A stretch of 64,000 nucleotides of DNA from Capillidium heterosporum. Its lineage: Eukaryota > Entomophthoromycota > Entomophthoromycetes > Entomophthorales > Capillidiaceae. Positions 11,024 through 22,138 of the stretch are shown here, piece by piece. The stretch lies in assembly GCA_016630905.1 (NCBI GenBank), contig WBMQ01000014.1, positions 372,001 through 436,000 on the forward strand, read 5' to 3'. Numbering within the stretch: the stretch's first letter is position 1; the number at the start of each line of letters is the position of its first letter. A model generated the notes under the pieces. The model worked only from the letters and a program-made list of their open reading frames with translations, was not told the DNA's origin and made no database searches. A program made the position numbers and the translations under genes.

Positions 11024-12168
11024 AATTCAGAAGCGACGTTTTGAGATTTTGATAGATATTAATATATCGTTGGGATGAACTTGAACTTATATACATTTGA
11101 ATTTTATAATTTAAAGATAGGTTGAAGTAACATAACTTTTAATTATATATTAATTCGAGTATATTAAACATTTTCAATCACATTCGATTACAGATTTTTA
11201 TAGTATAGATAGAGTGAACTGGATACATAGCAGGCGAACCTTGATCAAGCACGTATCAAAATTCCTTGATTTGAGGTATAACTTTTGTTTTTACCAGAAA
11301 CTTTAATTTGTCAGGTATATACAGGTATCAATCTAGAATTCAACTTTCATCTTGGTTAAACTGCTCACTACGGTAGATCTCACATTGTTTTTAGCATCGA
11401 TATCATTACCACTAAATAGTAAATGATTTCAATTAAAACGTTGATATAAAAGGTTTAGGCTGCCAAATCCTGCTTCCCATTCGTACGACATACTTTCAAC
11501 TACTACATTGACATTGTGGACGTCAGCCCACATCTTATGAATCTTAAGCTAAGCGCACGTACATCAACAAGCTTGTATCGATATATTAATAAATGTATAT
11601 TGTCAGTAATATTTGAAATGTAAGTTTACCAAAAAATATTAAGCTTACTGTATCTATATCAGTGGTTTTCGATTCCATGAGTATGGTTACATGCTGTGGG
11701 AAAAGTAAGGATATTTTACAACTAACTCCAGGTCAAAGCATGCAAAATATTGCGTATTACAAGCCAATACTTAAAAGGGTTGCTGATTGCTGATCTGGAT
11801 AATGTTTTGATTGCCAACTATCCTACTCTTACTATACTAAATTAGGAACCGGTCCATCAACTTCATTTAATTTTCAATTTTTCGAATTATACATTCAAAT
11901 TTTCAAGTCAAAGTTGAGATTTTGACAGATAACCTGCATAAAGATTTTAGCATTGAACTGCACACCTTACAAGATTCAAGCCACATTTCTATAACTCGTG
12001 TTCAAATTATACTAGGTTAACTTATATGTACCGATTGCAACTAGAGGCTTCAAAGTACAAATTCCAATTTCAACATATTTACTATATATACTCATATACT
12101 GTAAAATACAATTTATTGGCACTCTATCAACAGAATTAAACTAAACGAAATTAACTGCAAGCTACAGG
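11024..12168. other. Intergenic
   Basis: AT-rich, no supported gene. A TATAAAAGG near 11446 looks like an orphan core promoter, but no frame follows at the usual distance. Confidence 0.45.
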
Positions 12169-12175
12169 TATAAAA
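12169..12175 (+). promoter_or_regulatory. Relic TATA box of the decayed P450
   Basis: GGTATAAAAAT, 51 nt before an ATA codon at 12220 that stands where the family has its ATG. Confidence 0.55.
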
Positions 12176-12219
12176 ATACAGTTAAGCTCTTGTAGAAGCT
12201 TTAGACCATTTTAAAAACA

Positions 12220-13628
12220 ATATTTATTAATATATCCTTACTATCGATATATCTTATAACCCTATTCATATATTGTGTCCACATCAAATTGAAAATCCCT
12301 ACCAGCTAAACCAATATTCAATGGATCAAGCTCGCTATCGCCAAAAACACTATTTTGCGAAGCTGGATGCCAACTTCAACCCTCAATTGCTCAAAACCAA
12401 GATACTTTTAGTTTGGAGGTTAAACAGGAAGATAGTAGCTGTATCCTCAAAGGAAGTAGCCAAGTTGATCTACAGTGATATCAAACTTTTCCCAAAAGTG
12501 TTGCCGGTTGGGATCTACCTCAATCGACTGTTTTCTAGGTTCTTTGGCGAGTCGATAATTTTTCCAATGGTGAAGTTTGGAAGGAACCCATAGAATATTA
12601 AACCTACCCTTCAAGAAGCAGTTCCAAGTATTTTCATCAAAGCCATTAAAAAGTTCTTTGAAGTTCTAGAGAGTTCGGATGGCAATTTAGATATCCACAA
12701 GTACATGCAGTCTATAACCATGGAAACGATGGATAAATATACCATGAGTGTAGACTTCAACTGTATCAAATATGAGGATAGTCCCTTCGTCTATGCCTAC
12801 AGCTTAGTCTTTAAAGGTTGTTTAAATTTACTTTTGTTCATAACCTCAATGCTGAATAGATCTTGGAACTTATTGTGCAAGTCTTACTACAAGCAGATGA
12901 ACTCCATTAGTATACTGAAACGAAAGCAGAGGAGTTATTGGTCAACAAGGTTGAAGATTTCGAGATAAATTTACTATCTCTATTGGTCAAAACGAGCCAT
13001 TTGTGCGACATTGAGTTCAATGACGACGATACTTGTAATTGCATCATGGTATTTTGATTATTGATCACAATACCATCGTCTTTGCTTTATCTTCAGTATT
13101 ACATTTCTTGCCAGAGGATTCAAAAGTTTAAGAGTGAACTCGTAAGTGATGGAAATCACTAGATATAGTTTACTCAAATACAACCCTGAAAACGCAATTG
13201 TACCAACATCAGAATAAGCCAAGAGAATGAACTATTTACTAGCTGTTATGAAGGAAACTATGTACATGCATCCACAAGCCCCACAGTCTAGCCAAACAGT
13301 AGTATCCCAATATGTCACTATAGACAGCTATGACATCCCCAAGGGTACTGAAGTTATCGTTAGTACCTATAGCATGAAGCATGATCCTCAGTACTTTGAT
13401 CAATCGAAAATTTTTGTTCCTAAATAATGATGAGAGGCATCTTGGATTTTAGGTCTCGTTTGGTGTAGTATGCGGTTGTGTTTGGGTATTAATTTCTCAT
13501 TATTGGAATAGAATGACATGTTTACTATGATCCTCATGCAGTACAGGATGTCATAATTGAACTTCAAGTCAAGCTCTTCTCTCTTGCCTATCCTTTCGAG
13601 CTTCAGTTTGAATTTTAAATTTTTATAA
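12220..13628 (+). pseudogene. Decayed cytochrome P450
   Basis: All parts of the local P450 family are present in order but broken. The start codon is ATA at 12220, with anchor residues INISLLSIYLITLFIY after it. Open pieces include 12273-12593 (NPQLLKTKILLVWR; VSSKEVAKLIYSD), 12705-12968 (QSITMETMDKYTM) and 13227-13427 (MNYLLAVMKETMYMHP, where the ExxR arginine has become tyrosine; then IPKGTEV). Remnants of the heme loop (RLCLGINFSLLE near 13475) and the C-terminus (SFSLNFKFL, stop at 13628) follow. The invariant ExxR loss, stops and frame changes mean it cannot make a working enzyme. Confidence 0.9.
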
Positions 13629-15203
13629 ATTTTCATTAATAAGTTTATATATATTGACAGCTTATACTGTTTGCATATTATACATTAAAGTATTATATGA
13701 AGTATAGGCATTTTATACATACACTATGTTTAATTTTTTAAATTTATAACTGTATTTCGAGTACTATCTATTTTGTAATTTGTTCATGCATCGGACTACT
13801 ACAAAATACATTATGAGCTATACCACCCCCTTCTAATAAAATATTATTTTTAAAGTATATAGGCTTAACAAAGCCTCTTGGCTTTTTTACACTCACTTAG
13901 AATTGAAAATGCCTTTATATGTATGTATACATAAGCTTAAAGGAGGACGTAGTCAAATTTATAGCTAGATGGACGATAGCTAATGGTGGGAATCAATTTA
14001 AAGATTCCAGTAGATAACCAAGATTTTGTTGTAATTGCTAGCGTACCATCATGTATGTTAGTAGGATTGAAAATATAGTAAATCAGTAGCTTTGATTAAG
14101 GACAATAGCACACTGCACTTTATAGAACCTTTTCATAGGCTCAGGTACTTTAGTTGAAGCTCTAAGTTTGTCTAATCCATTAAACTATACCCATACATAA
14201 ATAGCCTTCGGGCTGCGATGACTTTACGACGCCGTTGGTGATTTTCTAATTTAAACCTAAAAACAAAGGTCCGTCACTTGAACTGGAAGTGAATCGATAC
14301 TAAACAATGACCTCTTCTAAAATCATTCTTTAAAGCTGTAGTTTTCAACCCTTGAACTGATAGTGCCAGGATCTGCAGCGTTTTTTCCAAGGATCAAGTC
14401 ATATCTTTAAAATTGAAGAGCAGGTATTCATTGGAGGTATTGAGCATTACCGACATTTGTATTGAAAAGCAGATGAGGTTTGCCACTATTTTAGGTAATG
14501 GCTGAGACCTTGAGTTTACCAAAAAAGCTTCAAAGTCTATTAGATTTGAGGAATATTTTTGAAAATAGTCATCTTAGACTGAACCTTTACTAAATTTGGG
14601 TTTAGTCCATCAACTTTTTCACCTTCATTCCCACAATGTTCGTAGTTATATGCTCAAAACACCAAGTTAAGAATAGTTTTTTAGACAAATGATTTGTGCA
14701 AAGGGTTCTATTGATGAATTCTTGGTTCAGTTTCAGCTCATACGGCTAATATCAAAGTCCAAGTTGTACTAGGCTACCTTATACATATAATGAGCCTAAC
14801 TAAATGCATCAAAAGTCAAGCTCCAATTCACTGTTTATACCTTTTATATGCATATTCCGTACTAAATAACATTTTTTATATTCAGTTTGTAGATATACCA
14901 GTAATGTAAATGTTGATAAAGTAAACGCATCTATAGATGATAGATTATTGTAACTAGATATCAATATGCACCAAAAAGTTTCAAATATGTTGTATTGTAT
15001 TATCAATTCAAGTTTAATATATGGTGCAATTAATTTGGAAACTTTTCATCAGTACCATCGCCAGATAATAAAATCATTTCTTTAGGATTTCAGGTGCGGA
15101 TGTATTGAGTAATGTAGGTCATACTTTTCAAAGAATAAAAAGTTAATTTATTACAGCACTTGTAAACTCTTTATTTGATTTTGCACTTTCCCCAGCACAT
15201 AGG
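13629..15203. other. Intergenic with weak LRR-like traces
   Basis: No intact gene. Around 14390-14560 (plus strand) leucine-spaced fragments such as SLKLKSRYSLEVLSITD hint at another very old LRR relic, but I cannot anchor it with an F-box or a family C-terminus. Confidence 0.35.
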
Positions 15204-15209
15204 TATAAA
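15204..15209 (+). promoter_or_regulatory. TATA box of the frameshifted P450
   Basis: AGGTATAAAAAC, 54 nt before the ATG at 15258. Confidence 0.65.
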
Positions 15210-15257
15210 AACAAGCAAGTTTGAACTCTTCTTCAACTTGAATCTTCAACAAGAAAT

Positions 15258-16719
15258 ATGAATTTGGTACTACTACTCGTATCGATATCGATCCTGATCA
15301 CAACTTGGATCTATAACAAGCTAAGAGTCCCCACTAACCTCCGACATATCCCAACAAAGTCTTTTTTTGAATGGATCAAGTTTATGGTATCGAATCAACC
15401 CTTCTTTGAGAAGATGGATACGACCCTCAGCCCCCAGTTGTTCAAAACCAAAGTCATGTTGATGTGGAAGGCAGGTAGATGGGTTGTAGTTGTATCTTCC
15501 AAGGAATCAGCCAAGCTTATCTATTCCGACACCACTAATTTCCCCAAGACGGTACCCACCACCAACTACCCTGACCGTCTCATTGTCAAGTTTTTTGGTG
15601 AGGCCATCTTATTTTCCAACGGCGAAATTTGGAAGAAGCACCGTAGAGCCATTAATCCAGCCTTCAAAAAACAGTTCCAGGTAGAGACTTTTGCTAAAGC
15701 TACCAAGCAGTTCTTTGAGGTTTTAGAAAGTTCGAATGGGGACTTGGACGTACATAGATACATGCAAAGAATTACTATGGAGTCGATGGGTAAGGACATT
15801 ATGGGTGTAGAGTTCAACTGTATTAAGGAAGAAAATAATCCCTTCCTGTACGCCTACAATCAGGTGATTAAAGGATGTTTCGACCCACTGTCACTGGTAT
15901 TGCCATGGTTAGACAAGCCTTGGAACCCTAATGCGAAATCCATACTACGAGCAGATGAACTACATTGAAAAGTACTTTGCTGGAGTACTTGAGCTTAAAC
16001 GCAAAGCACTCAAAGAAAACAAATTGGAGGATTCAAAGCTGGACCTGCTGTCCTTACTTCTCAAAGCCGGCCAATCCTCTAAAGATGAGTTTACCGACGA
16101 TGACATCCGCAACGACATCATGAACTTCTTGGTAGCTGGCCACGACACTACTGGGTTCGCTTTATCTTCAGCCTTACATTTCCTGTCCGAGAACCCCAAA
16201 GTCCAAGAGCGAGCTCGTAAAGAGGTACTGGATATTTGTAACTTCAACTCTTCCAAATGCAACCCCAAAGATGCTATCGAACCAACGCTAGAACAAACCA
16301 AGAATATGGATTACTTATTAGCTGTCATTAAAGAGACTATGCGCCTCCACCCTTCGGTAGCCCAGTTACCCTATCGAAAACTTGCTGAACCAATAACCTT
16401 AGATGGATATGATATCCCCAAAGGTACAGAGGTTGTCATTGATACCTATAGTATGCAGCGCGATCCCCAAAACTTTGAAAATTCTGAGAAATTCGACCCG
16501 GAACGATTCTTGAATGGTGATGATAAGGATCCCCTAGCTTGGGCTCCGTTTGGGGGTGGTACACGACTGTGTCTGGGGATTAACTTTTCGCTGTTGGAGC
16601 AAAAGGTCGTGTTAAGTATGATTTTGATGCGGTATAGAGTGTCACAATCAAACTTTACTATGGGCCCGTCGGTATTGCCTACCCCTTCCAACTTCAAGTT
16701 GAAATTCGAGTTATTATAA
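15258..16719 (+). pseudogene. Cytochrome P450 with a single +1 frameshift
   Basis: Two overlapping frames (15258-15968 and 15931-16719) together make a complete P450 of about 487 residues. It has an N-terminal anchor, the proline-rich hinge LRVPTNLRHIP, WKKHRRAINPAF (helix C), the I-helix AGHDTTGFAL, the ExxR motif KETMRLHP, DPERFL and the heme loop PFGGGTRLCLG with its cysteine. Direct comparison with the 18341 copy shows 28 instead of 27 bases between TGGAA and CATACTAC at about 15927-15950: one extra base in a CCC run. No other damage is visible and the promoter is intact. Either the gene died very recently or the base is a sequence error. Family role: heme monooxygenase on the ER, using a reductase partner; substrate unknown. 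Confidence 0.9.
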
Positions 16720-17483
16720 GTGAGCTTTTGATAGTTGCTTATATAATTTGATCACCTATTATATATTTATAATTGTATCGTAAAGTTTATTTTGAATACT
16801 ATAACAGGCAGTAGCACTATTTTTTAGTGTAATAAAATCATACCCTAACTATTGTCTGAGAATATTTTTGTGTTTTTAAACAGTGATATATCTATTGGCT
16901 TTGCTATATATTTTGCTGATAAAGTGCTTTGTGATAACCTTGAAATTTTGTTTGGAATTTTACACCTTTTATGGAATTACTTTGCAAAACTTTTAGTTTA
17001 TTTGGTATTTGGAAGTTTAAACTTAAACAACTTTATTATTTTGAAAATATTGGTACAGTTGATATACCAAACTTAAATAAAACCATCAAATGTTGTAAAT
17101 GGATCTAAAATACCTGCTGAAGTCCCACTTATAAATTATTTATATATATGTACCTCTATATCATATATTTTAAATATTAAATGTTAACTTAGCTCTCTGG
17201 CTAAGTTGTATATTGAACATTGAGCCATTTTTATTTTTCATAGATAACCCACAATTGTACTACTATTTGATAATCTGCTTTGGATTACACATTTGCCTAT
17301 CCTTTTCCTGCGCTTTAAATCGCTGCTTATTCACTTTTCAATATCTTAATCAATTACTAGTTCGTTTAACTCACCTGAGATCAATTTCTCATTAAGAACG
17401 CAAGCTTGGTTTAGATTCGATATCGGATGCTCCGATGATTGTCCTGCAGAGAAAGTGAGTTTTAATTGCTGGAATATATAAAT
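16720..17483. other. Intergenic, AT-rich
   Basis: Very AT-rich 3' flank of the P450. Two open frames here lack an ATG or codon bias and are not supported. Confidence 0.5.
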
Positions 17484-17910
17484 TTAACCGGGACACGGAC
17501 TCTCCGTTTTATTGGAAAAGGGGAAGAAAAAAGGAGAACAAGAAAAGAGGAAGAAGAGAGAAGGAAAAAAGGGTTTTCTGGATTGCTTTCATCAAAAGAG
17601 GAAAATAGAGCTTCTGAGGCACTTTATTAGAGTTGTTTTGAGACTTTTCTTTGAGTTCTCCTGAATTGTAGATTTAAGTTTGGATTAGTTTTATTGAATA
17701 TTTTAAAGGATTCATAGTCGGCAATTTTGCAGGAATTGAGTTTTTATATTGCTATTGATTGTAAAGTAGTCGCTGCGTTTATATTAGCCAGCCCACAACA
17801 CGACATAAATGTCGCATTTCATGCCGAAAGACTCATTAAGTTCGGCCAAACTCACTTGATTAGAAATTTAAGCCAGTAATTAGACACTCAACGAGATTGA
17901 CCAGCCAACA
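17484..17910 (-). mobile_element. Solo LTR of a retrotransposon (family A)
   Basis: Read on the minus strand, the element begins TGTTGGCTGGTCAA at 17910. It contains a conserved block (GGCCGAACTTAATGAGTC; GTCGTGTTGTGGGCTGG), a TATA-like AATATAAAAACTC, a polyadenylation-like CCAATAAAACGG, and ends near CCGTGTCCCGGTTAA at 17484. The first roughly 200 bp match the foldback element at 55602-55905 and the fragment at 26206. A 5-bp direct repeat TAAAT flanks it (17479-17483 and 17911-17915), as expected for a target-site duplication. No internal retroelement genes are present, so it is a solo LTR left by recombination. The superfamily cannot be told from the LTR alone, and the 3' boundary is less sure than the 5' one. 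Confidence 0.65.
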
Positions 17911-18282
17911 TAAATGTAGGAGACAAAATATATAATCCTAATTGAAAAGGAAATTAAGTTTTCAATTGATAGATCCTGGATATCTAGTTTTATGAGTTAC
18001 CTTTACTTACCCTTACAAAGTCTTTACGGCTTTAGGCCTACTTTTCAAATACCTGCTTCCCATCAACTAAGCACGATTGCGTAAATTGAGCAGGTAGTGG
18101 AAATCCAGTATATTTACGACGGGCCTACTTCAAAACTATTTCATTCAAAACAAGAATATTTATTTTATTTCAATTGTAAATGTTATCTAGCAAGTTATAT
18201 TATAATTTACATACGAATGTAAAAAATTATTACGGTTCTTTTAAGTTCATTTGCTCATAAACAGTTTACTGTAAGGTATGAG

Positions 18283-18288
18283 TATAAA
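18283..18288 (+). promoter_or_regulatory. TATA box of the intact P450
   Basis: GAGTATAAAAGCC lies 58 nt before the ATG at 18341. An in-frame ATG at 18278 is only 2 nt upstream of this box, so it is promoter DNA and not a translated start. Confidence 0.75.
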
Positions 18289-18340
18289 AGCCACAGGCAA
18301 GTTCGATAAAAGTCTTAGTTTAATTTTGTACTCAACAGCT

Positions 18341-19804
18341 ATGAGTTTGTTACTTCTATTTCTATTCTTATCGATACTTTTAACATTGTGGATTTTCTAC
18401 AAGCTAAAGGTTCCCATCAATCTCCGGCACATCCCTACCAAGTCGATACTCGAATGGATAAAATTTATGGTATCCAACGAACCCTTCTTCGCAAGGCTGG
18501 AAGCAACATTTAGTCCTCAACTTTTCAAGACAAAAGTCATGCTGATGTGGAAAGTAGGTAGGTGGATGGTAGTGGTAAGTTCGAAGGAAGCGGCAAAACT
18601 AATTTATTCAGATACTACCAAGTTCTCCAAAATATCTCCTATAAGTACCTACCCCGACCGACTACTAGCAAAGTTCTTTGGGGAAGCTATACTTTTTTCT
18701 AATGGTGAGGTTTGGAAAAAGCACCGCAGAGCTATAAATTCACTGTTCAAGAAGCAGTTCCAAGTAGGTACTTTTACTAAAGCTACAAGGCAATTCTTCG
18801 AGGTACTGGAAAACTCGGGTGAGGATTTGGACATCCACAAGTACATGCAAAGAATTACTATGGAGTCAATGGGAAAAGATATCATGGGAGTAGAATTCAA
18901 CTGTATAATTGAAGAGGATGTTCCGTTCATCTGTGCCTACAACCAAGTTATGAAAGGGTGCTTTGACCCATTCTCATTAATACTGCCATCGTTGGATAAA
19001 CCTTGGAATCTATTTCGAAAGCCATACTACGATCATATGAGCTATATTGAACGATACTTTGCCAATATATTAGAAGTTAAGAGGAAGGAGCTTTTAGATA
19101 ACAAATTAGACCATTCCAAGTTGGATCTACTGTCTTTGTTACTGAAGGCTGGTCAGTCTTCGAAAGGCGGATTTACCGACAACGACATCCGCAACAACGT
19201 AATGAATTTTTTAGCTGCTGGCCATGATACAACCGGGTTTGCCCTATCTTCGACTCTGCACTTTCTATCTGAGAACCCCAAGGTTCAAGAGAGAGCTAGG
19301 AAGGAAGTCATGGATATTGTAGGTTATAAACCTATCCAATGCAATCCTGAATATGCCATAGCGCCGACATTAGAACAGACCAAGAAAATGGACTATTTGC
19401 TAGCTATTATAAAGGAAACTATGCGCCTCCATCCTTCGGTACCTCATTCTCCTCATAGAACGGCAGTTGAAGATATTGTTATAGATGGATATGACATACC
19501 AAAAGGTGTTACGATAATAGTCGATACTTATAATATGCAGAGGGATCCCCAATATTTCAAAGATCCTGAGAAATTTAACCCAGAACGTTTCTTAGGTGAG
19601 AGTAATGAGAGAGATTTAGCAGCTTGGGCTCCATTTGGTGGTGGTACACGATTATGTGTAGGTATAAATTTCTCGCTACTGGAGCAGAAAGTTGTACTTG
19701 CTATGATCCTCATGAGATATAGAGTTTCTAAATCAAACTTTAAAATGAGTTCGTCAGTAATCCCTGCTCTTACCAACTTCAACTTGAGATTCGAACTGTT
19801 GTAA
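18341..19804 (+). CDS. Cytochrome P450 monooxygenase, intact
   Basis: A 487-aa intron-free P450. It has an N-terminal ER anchor (residues 1-20), the proline hinge KVPINLRHIP, helix-C WKKHRRAI, the I-helix AGHDTTGFAL (about 293-302) with the acid/threonine pair for oxygen activation, the ExxR motif KETMR (E359, R362), the FNPERFL motif, and the heme loop PFGGGTRLCVG with axial Cys439. Length and motif order are those of microsomal (class II) P450s. I chose the ATG at 18341 because an in-frame ATG at 18278 lies beside the TATA box and because the shorter start aligns with the paralogs. It is the only intact copy of four in the window. The substrate is unknown; such tandem families often act in secondary metabolism or xenobiotic breakdown. 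Confidence 0.95.
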   Translation: MSLLLLFLFLSILLTLWIFYKLKVPINLRHIPTKSILEWIKFMVSNEPFFARLEATFSPQLFKTKVMLMWKVGRWMVVVSSKEAAKLIYSDTTKFSKISPISTYPDRLLAKFFGEAILFSNGEVWKKHRRAINSLFKKQFQVGTFTKATRQFFEVLENSGEDLDIHKYMQRITMESMGKDIMGVEFNCIIEEDVPFICAYNQVMKGCFDPFSLILPSLDKPWNLFRKPYYDHMSYIERYFANILEVKRKELLDNKLDHSKLDLLSLLLKAGQSSKGGFTDNDIRNNVMNFLAAGHDTTGFALSSTLHFLSENPKVQERARKEVMDIVGYKPIQCNPEYAIAPTLEQTKKMDYLLAIIKETMRLHPSVPHSPHRTAVEDIVIDGYDIPKGVTIIVDTYNMQRDPQYFKDPEKFNPERFLGESNERDLAAWAPFGGGTRLCVGINFSLLEQKVVLAMILMRYRVSKSNFKMSSSVIPALTNFNLRFELL

Positions 19805-20332
19805 ATAAACTTTTATTTATGCTATATACACTACCTGTTTTCATATACTATACTGTATGTGATTAAATACAGCTAGGACACAATAGTTAAGATCTCTTAA
19901 AAATTAAGTCTCTTATCTCTATGCTTGTGTAAATCACTATTGTAACAACCCTGGTCGTCACAATCCCGATTATTAGGTCATAGACCTATTCCTTTCTTAG
20001 ATTCCCTTCCTCTTTCTATTTCTTACTAATTTTCAAATCCTTTTTTGTTCCCCAATTCATAACTATCTTAGTTACGAATCCACCTCACATATCAAATACT
20101 TCGATTATCTTTATTATTTTCTTAGATTTGACCATAACTTGGAAACTCCAACGATTAGCAGCACATTAGCTGATCCACACCTTCCAACAATGGAAACGCA
20201 CCAGTAGTAGTTAATAGAATTACTGGCCTTTTTGGATAAACTTGGTAAACACTCAATTAATCTATAGAGTAGTGGACTGCCGAAGGGGAACCCAATCCTG
20301 CTAACATAACTACAACCAATGTACCAAAGGGA

Positions 20333-20340
20333 TATTTAAA
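20333..20340 (+). promoter_or_regulatory. TATTTAAA box of the tandem unit
   Basis: GATATTTAAACCCC; the second copy has GGTATTTAAACCTC at the same relative place (about 21472). It lies about 180 nt before the ORF ATG, further than the usual distance in this window. Confidence 0.4.
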
Positions 20341-20517
20341 CCCCTCAACAACTACCAAAAGCCAGCATCTTGACAACGTTCCACCTCGCTATTTTCTAAA
20401 TAGCTGTTACTCACCCCCTGTCCCTAGCCATAGCTGTTCCCAGCAGCCTGATCTCGTCCTTTGTCCCTAAATAAACTTATCCTTTACCCGTACTGTTACT
20501 TTCAGCATAGCAATACT

Positions 20518-21000
20518 ATGTGGTCTAGTCTCCCCGTCTTTCCAGCCTCCTACTACCTTTTGATGATCCTTGCTACCCTCGGATCTCATCTTCTTTGGGC
20601 AATTAATGTTACTAATACCGTCTACCCCTTTGAACCAACGTTGACCTATCAACCAACCCCTACTTTTGACCCTAACACTGTGGCACCGGTGGTTGCACAA
20701 CCACCACCTAGCCGGCCCCCTTTAGTTCAGCACCACTCCACTTCCCAGTCCCAACCCGTCTCTTTAGTTCCCTCCTGGAACTGGGACTTGACTACCATTG
20801 TATGGGCACTCCTTATGTTGTACCTCCTTCACCTGGCTGTCCGGCCTGCTCTCAGGAGAATTCAAGCCTTTGTCACCAATGCAGTAGTGGGCCTTAGTTC
20901 CGTTTTCCTGACCTACCACGTCATGAGTTCCCAATATGATGCCATCATTGACTGGATCCAGCGATACCTCCCTGGACCTTACAATACCTATGTAACTTAA
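20518..21000 (+). CDS. Small GC-rich membrane-protein ORF in the tandem unit
   Basis: A 160-aa frame from an ATG at 20518: an N-terminal hydrophobic segment (PASYYLLMILATLGSHLLWA), a proline/threonine/glutamine-rich middle (TPTFDPNTVAPVVAQPPPSR), then a membrane-spanning stretch (TIVWALLMLYLLHLAV) and a second weaker hydrophobic stretch (VVGLSSVFLTYHVM). GC content is clearly above the surrounding AT-rich DNA. The second copy (from 21662) begins MWLELFVLLAYYFLTFF and soon hits a stop. Later blocks (ISYIFLTLSCHTSHYD against LSSVFLTYHVMSSQYD) are still recognisable, so coding homology between copies is real. No family recognised; it may be a host gene or a mobile-element accessory ORF. Confidence 0.5.
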   Translation: MWSSLPVFPASYYLLMILATLGSHLLWAINVTNTVYPFEPTLTYQPTPTFDPNTVAPVVAQPPPSRPPLVQHHSTSQSQPVSLVPSWNWDLTTIVWALLMLYLLHLAVRPALRRIQAFVTNAVVGLSSVFLTYHVMSSQYDAIIDWIQRYLPGPYNTYVT

Positions 21001-21139
21001 ATTAAAGGTCAAAGAACTTAGTATTAAGTTATTTGGAACCACTATTAGTTAAAATCAATATGAGTAATATTATCAAAGAGCTAAGATACTTGAAGTTTTC
21101 GGTTAACAGTAAGGCAGAAAGTTTAGATTTTTTGAGTTC

Positions 21140-21812
21140 TGTAACAACCTTAATCATTACAATGTCAATTATTAGGACATAGACTTACTCCCTTCTATTT
21201 TCTTGCCACTTTTCTTATCAACTTTGATCTTTCAATCCTTAATTCGTAACTATTTCAGTTATCAATCCGCTCCACATCATATATATTTCCTTTTATTAGC
21301 AACATAGCATTGGATTCTGGCATTCCAACAGTGGTAAATTCTTCAGTAGTCGTCAGTATTATCATAGACTTTTTCTGGCTAAATTTGGCAAAAACCTAAT
21401 TAATCGATATAGCTAATTGAAGGCGGAAATCTAATCCATCTGATATAACTACGGCCAAGATACCAAAAAGGTATTTAAACCTCTTGGTTACTACCTAAAA
21501 CCAAGATTTTGGCAATGCTCCACCTTGCTATCCTTAGCTGTTACTCACCTCTTGATCCTATTCCCTAACCATAGTTGTTCCCAACAGCCTGATTCTGTTT
21601 CCTAGTCTACAAATAAAATCTTGTTCTTAGTAAGTCTCTTAGTTTATCAGCATCGTGCTACTATGTGGCTCGAACTCTTTGTCCTCTTAGCTTATTACTT
21701 TCTGACTTTCTTCGCTTCTCTTTGAGCGATTCATATTGCCAATGTAGCAGTCAGCATCAGTTATATTTTCTTGACCTTATCCTGTCATACATCCCATTAT
21801 GACAATCCTTAA
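21140..21812 (+). repeat. Tandem unit, copy B (decayed)
   Basis: The second copy of the unit at 19941, diverged and shorter: its ORF (ATG 21662) is stopped after about 20 codons and a central part, including the proline-rich region, is missing. A third short TGTAACAACC...TTGTCACAT start at 22036 shows where another unit began or where the array was cut. Confidence 0.6.
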
Positions 21813-22035
21813 AAAGCGCTTTTTTGGATTTTACAAGAGCAAGTAGCTAGAATTTAATATACTATTCTGCTAATAGTTAGAGCTCATAGATTATCATCAA
21901 TGCAAGAAATTTTGGTAAGACAGGTTTGTAGCCAAATATAGTTCTAAATTAGGAAATTGGAAGGTAGAAAGTTGATAGTAAAAAGTAATGCAAGAAATCA
22001 AAAAAAGGCTAGGTTTACAACCTAATGATAGGGAC

Positions 22036-22060
22036 TGTAACAACCAAAGTTGTCACATCT
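22036..22060 (+). repeat. Third copy of the unit's 5' end
   Basis: TGTAACAACCAAAGTTGTCA matches the first 25 or so bases of units A and B; similarity fades after that. Confidence 0.45.
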
Positions 22061-22138
22061 TGCACTTTTTAATTGACGAAATTGTATAAAATTCAGACTT
22101 ACAAATAGACAACTTTTATCAATTACCAACAGGAATAG

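Larger units (their letters stand above)
19941..21000 (+). repeat. Tandem unit, copy A (LTR-like)
   Basis: Starts TGTAACAACCCTGGTCGTCACAA and shares its order of blocks with copy B (21140-21812). Shared blocks are ATTATTAGG(T/A)CATAGAC, CCAA(C/T)A(A/G)TGG(A/T)AA, a promoter-like TATTTAAACC (20333-20342), CTCCACCT-type pyrimidine-rich sequence, AGCTGTTACTCACC, an AATAAA (about 20470) and AGCAT-CTACTATGTGG at the ORF start. The TGTAAC opening, internal promoter and polyadenylation-like signal resemble an LTR, but no terminal CA or target duplication was found. It could equally be a plain tandem gene duplication. Confidence 0.6.

Noticed and set aside
16852-17395. Two plus-strand frames of 60-74 codons in the P450 spacer
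   Set aside because: Very AT-rich, no ATG start at the frame beginning, no promoter, no family features.
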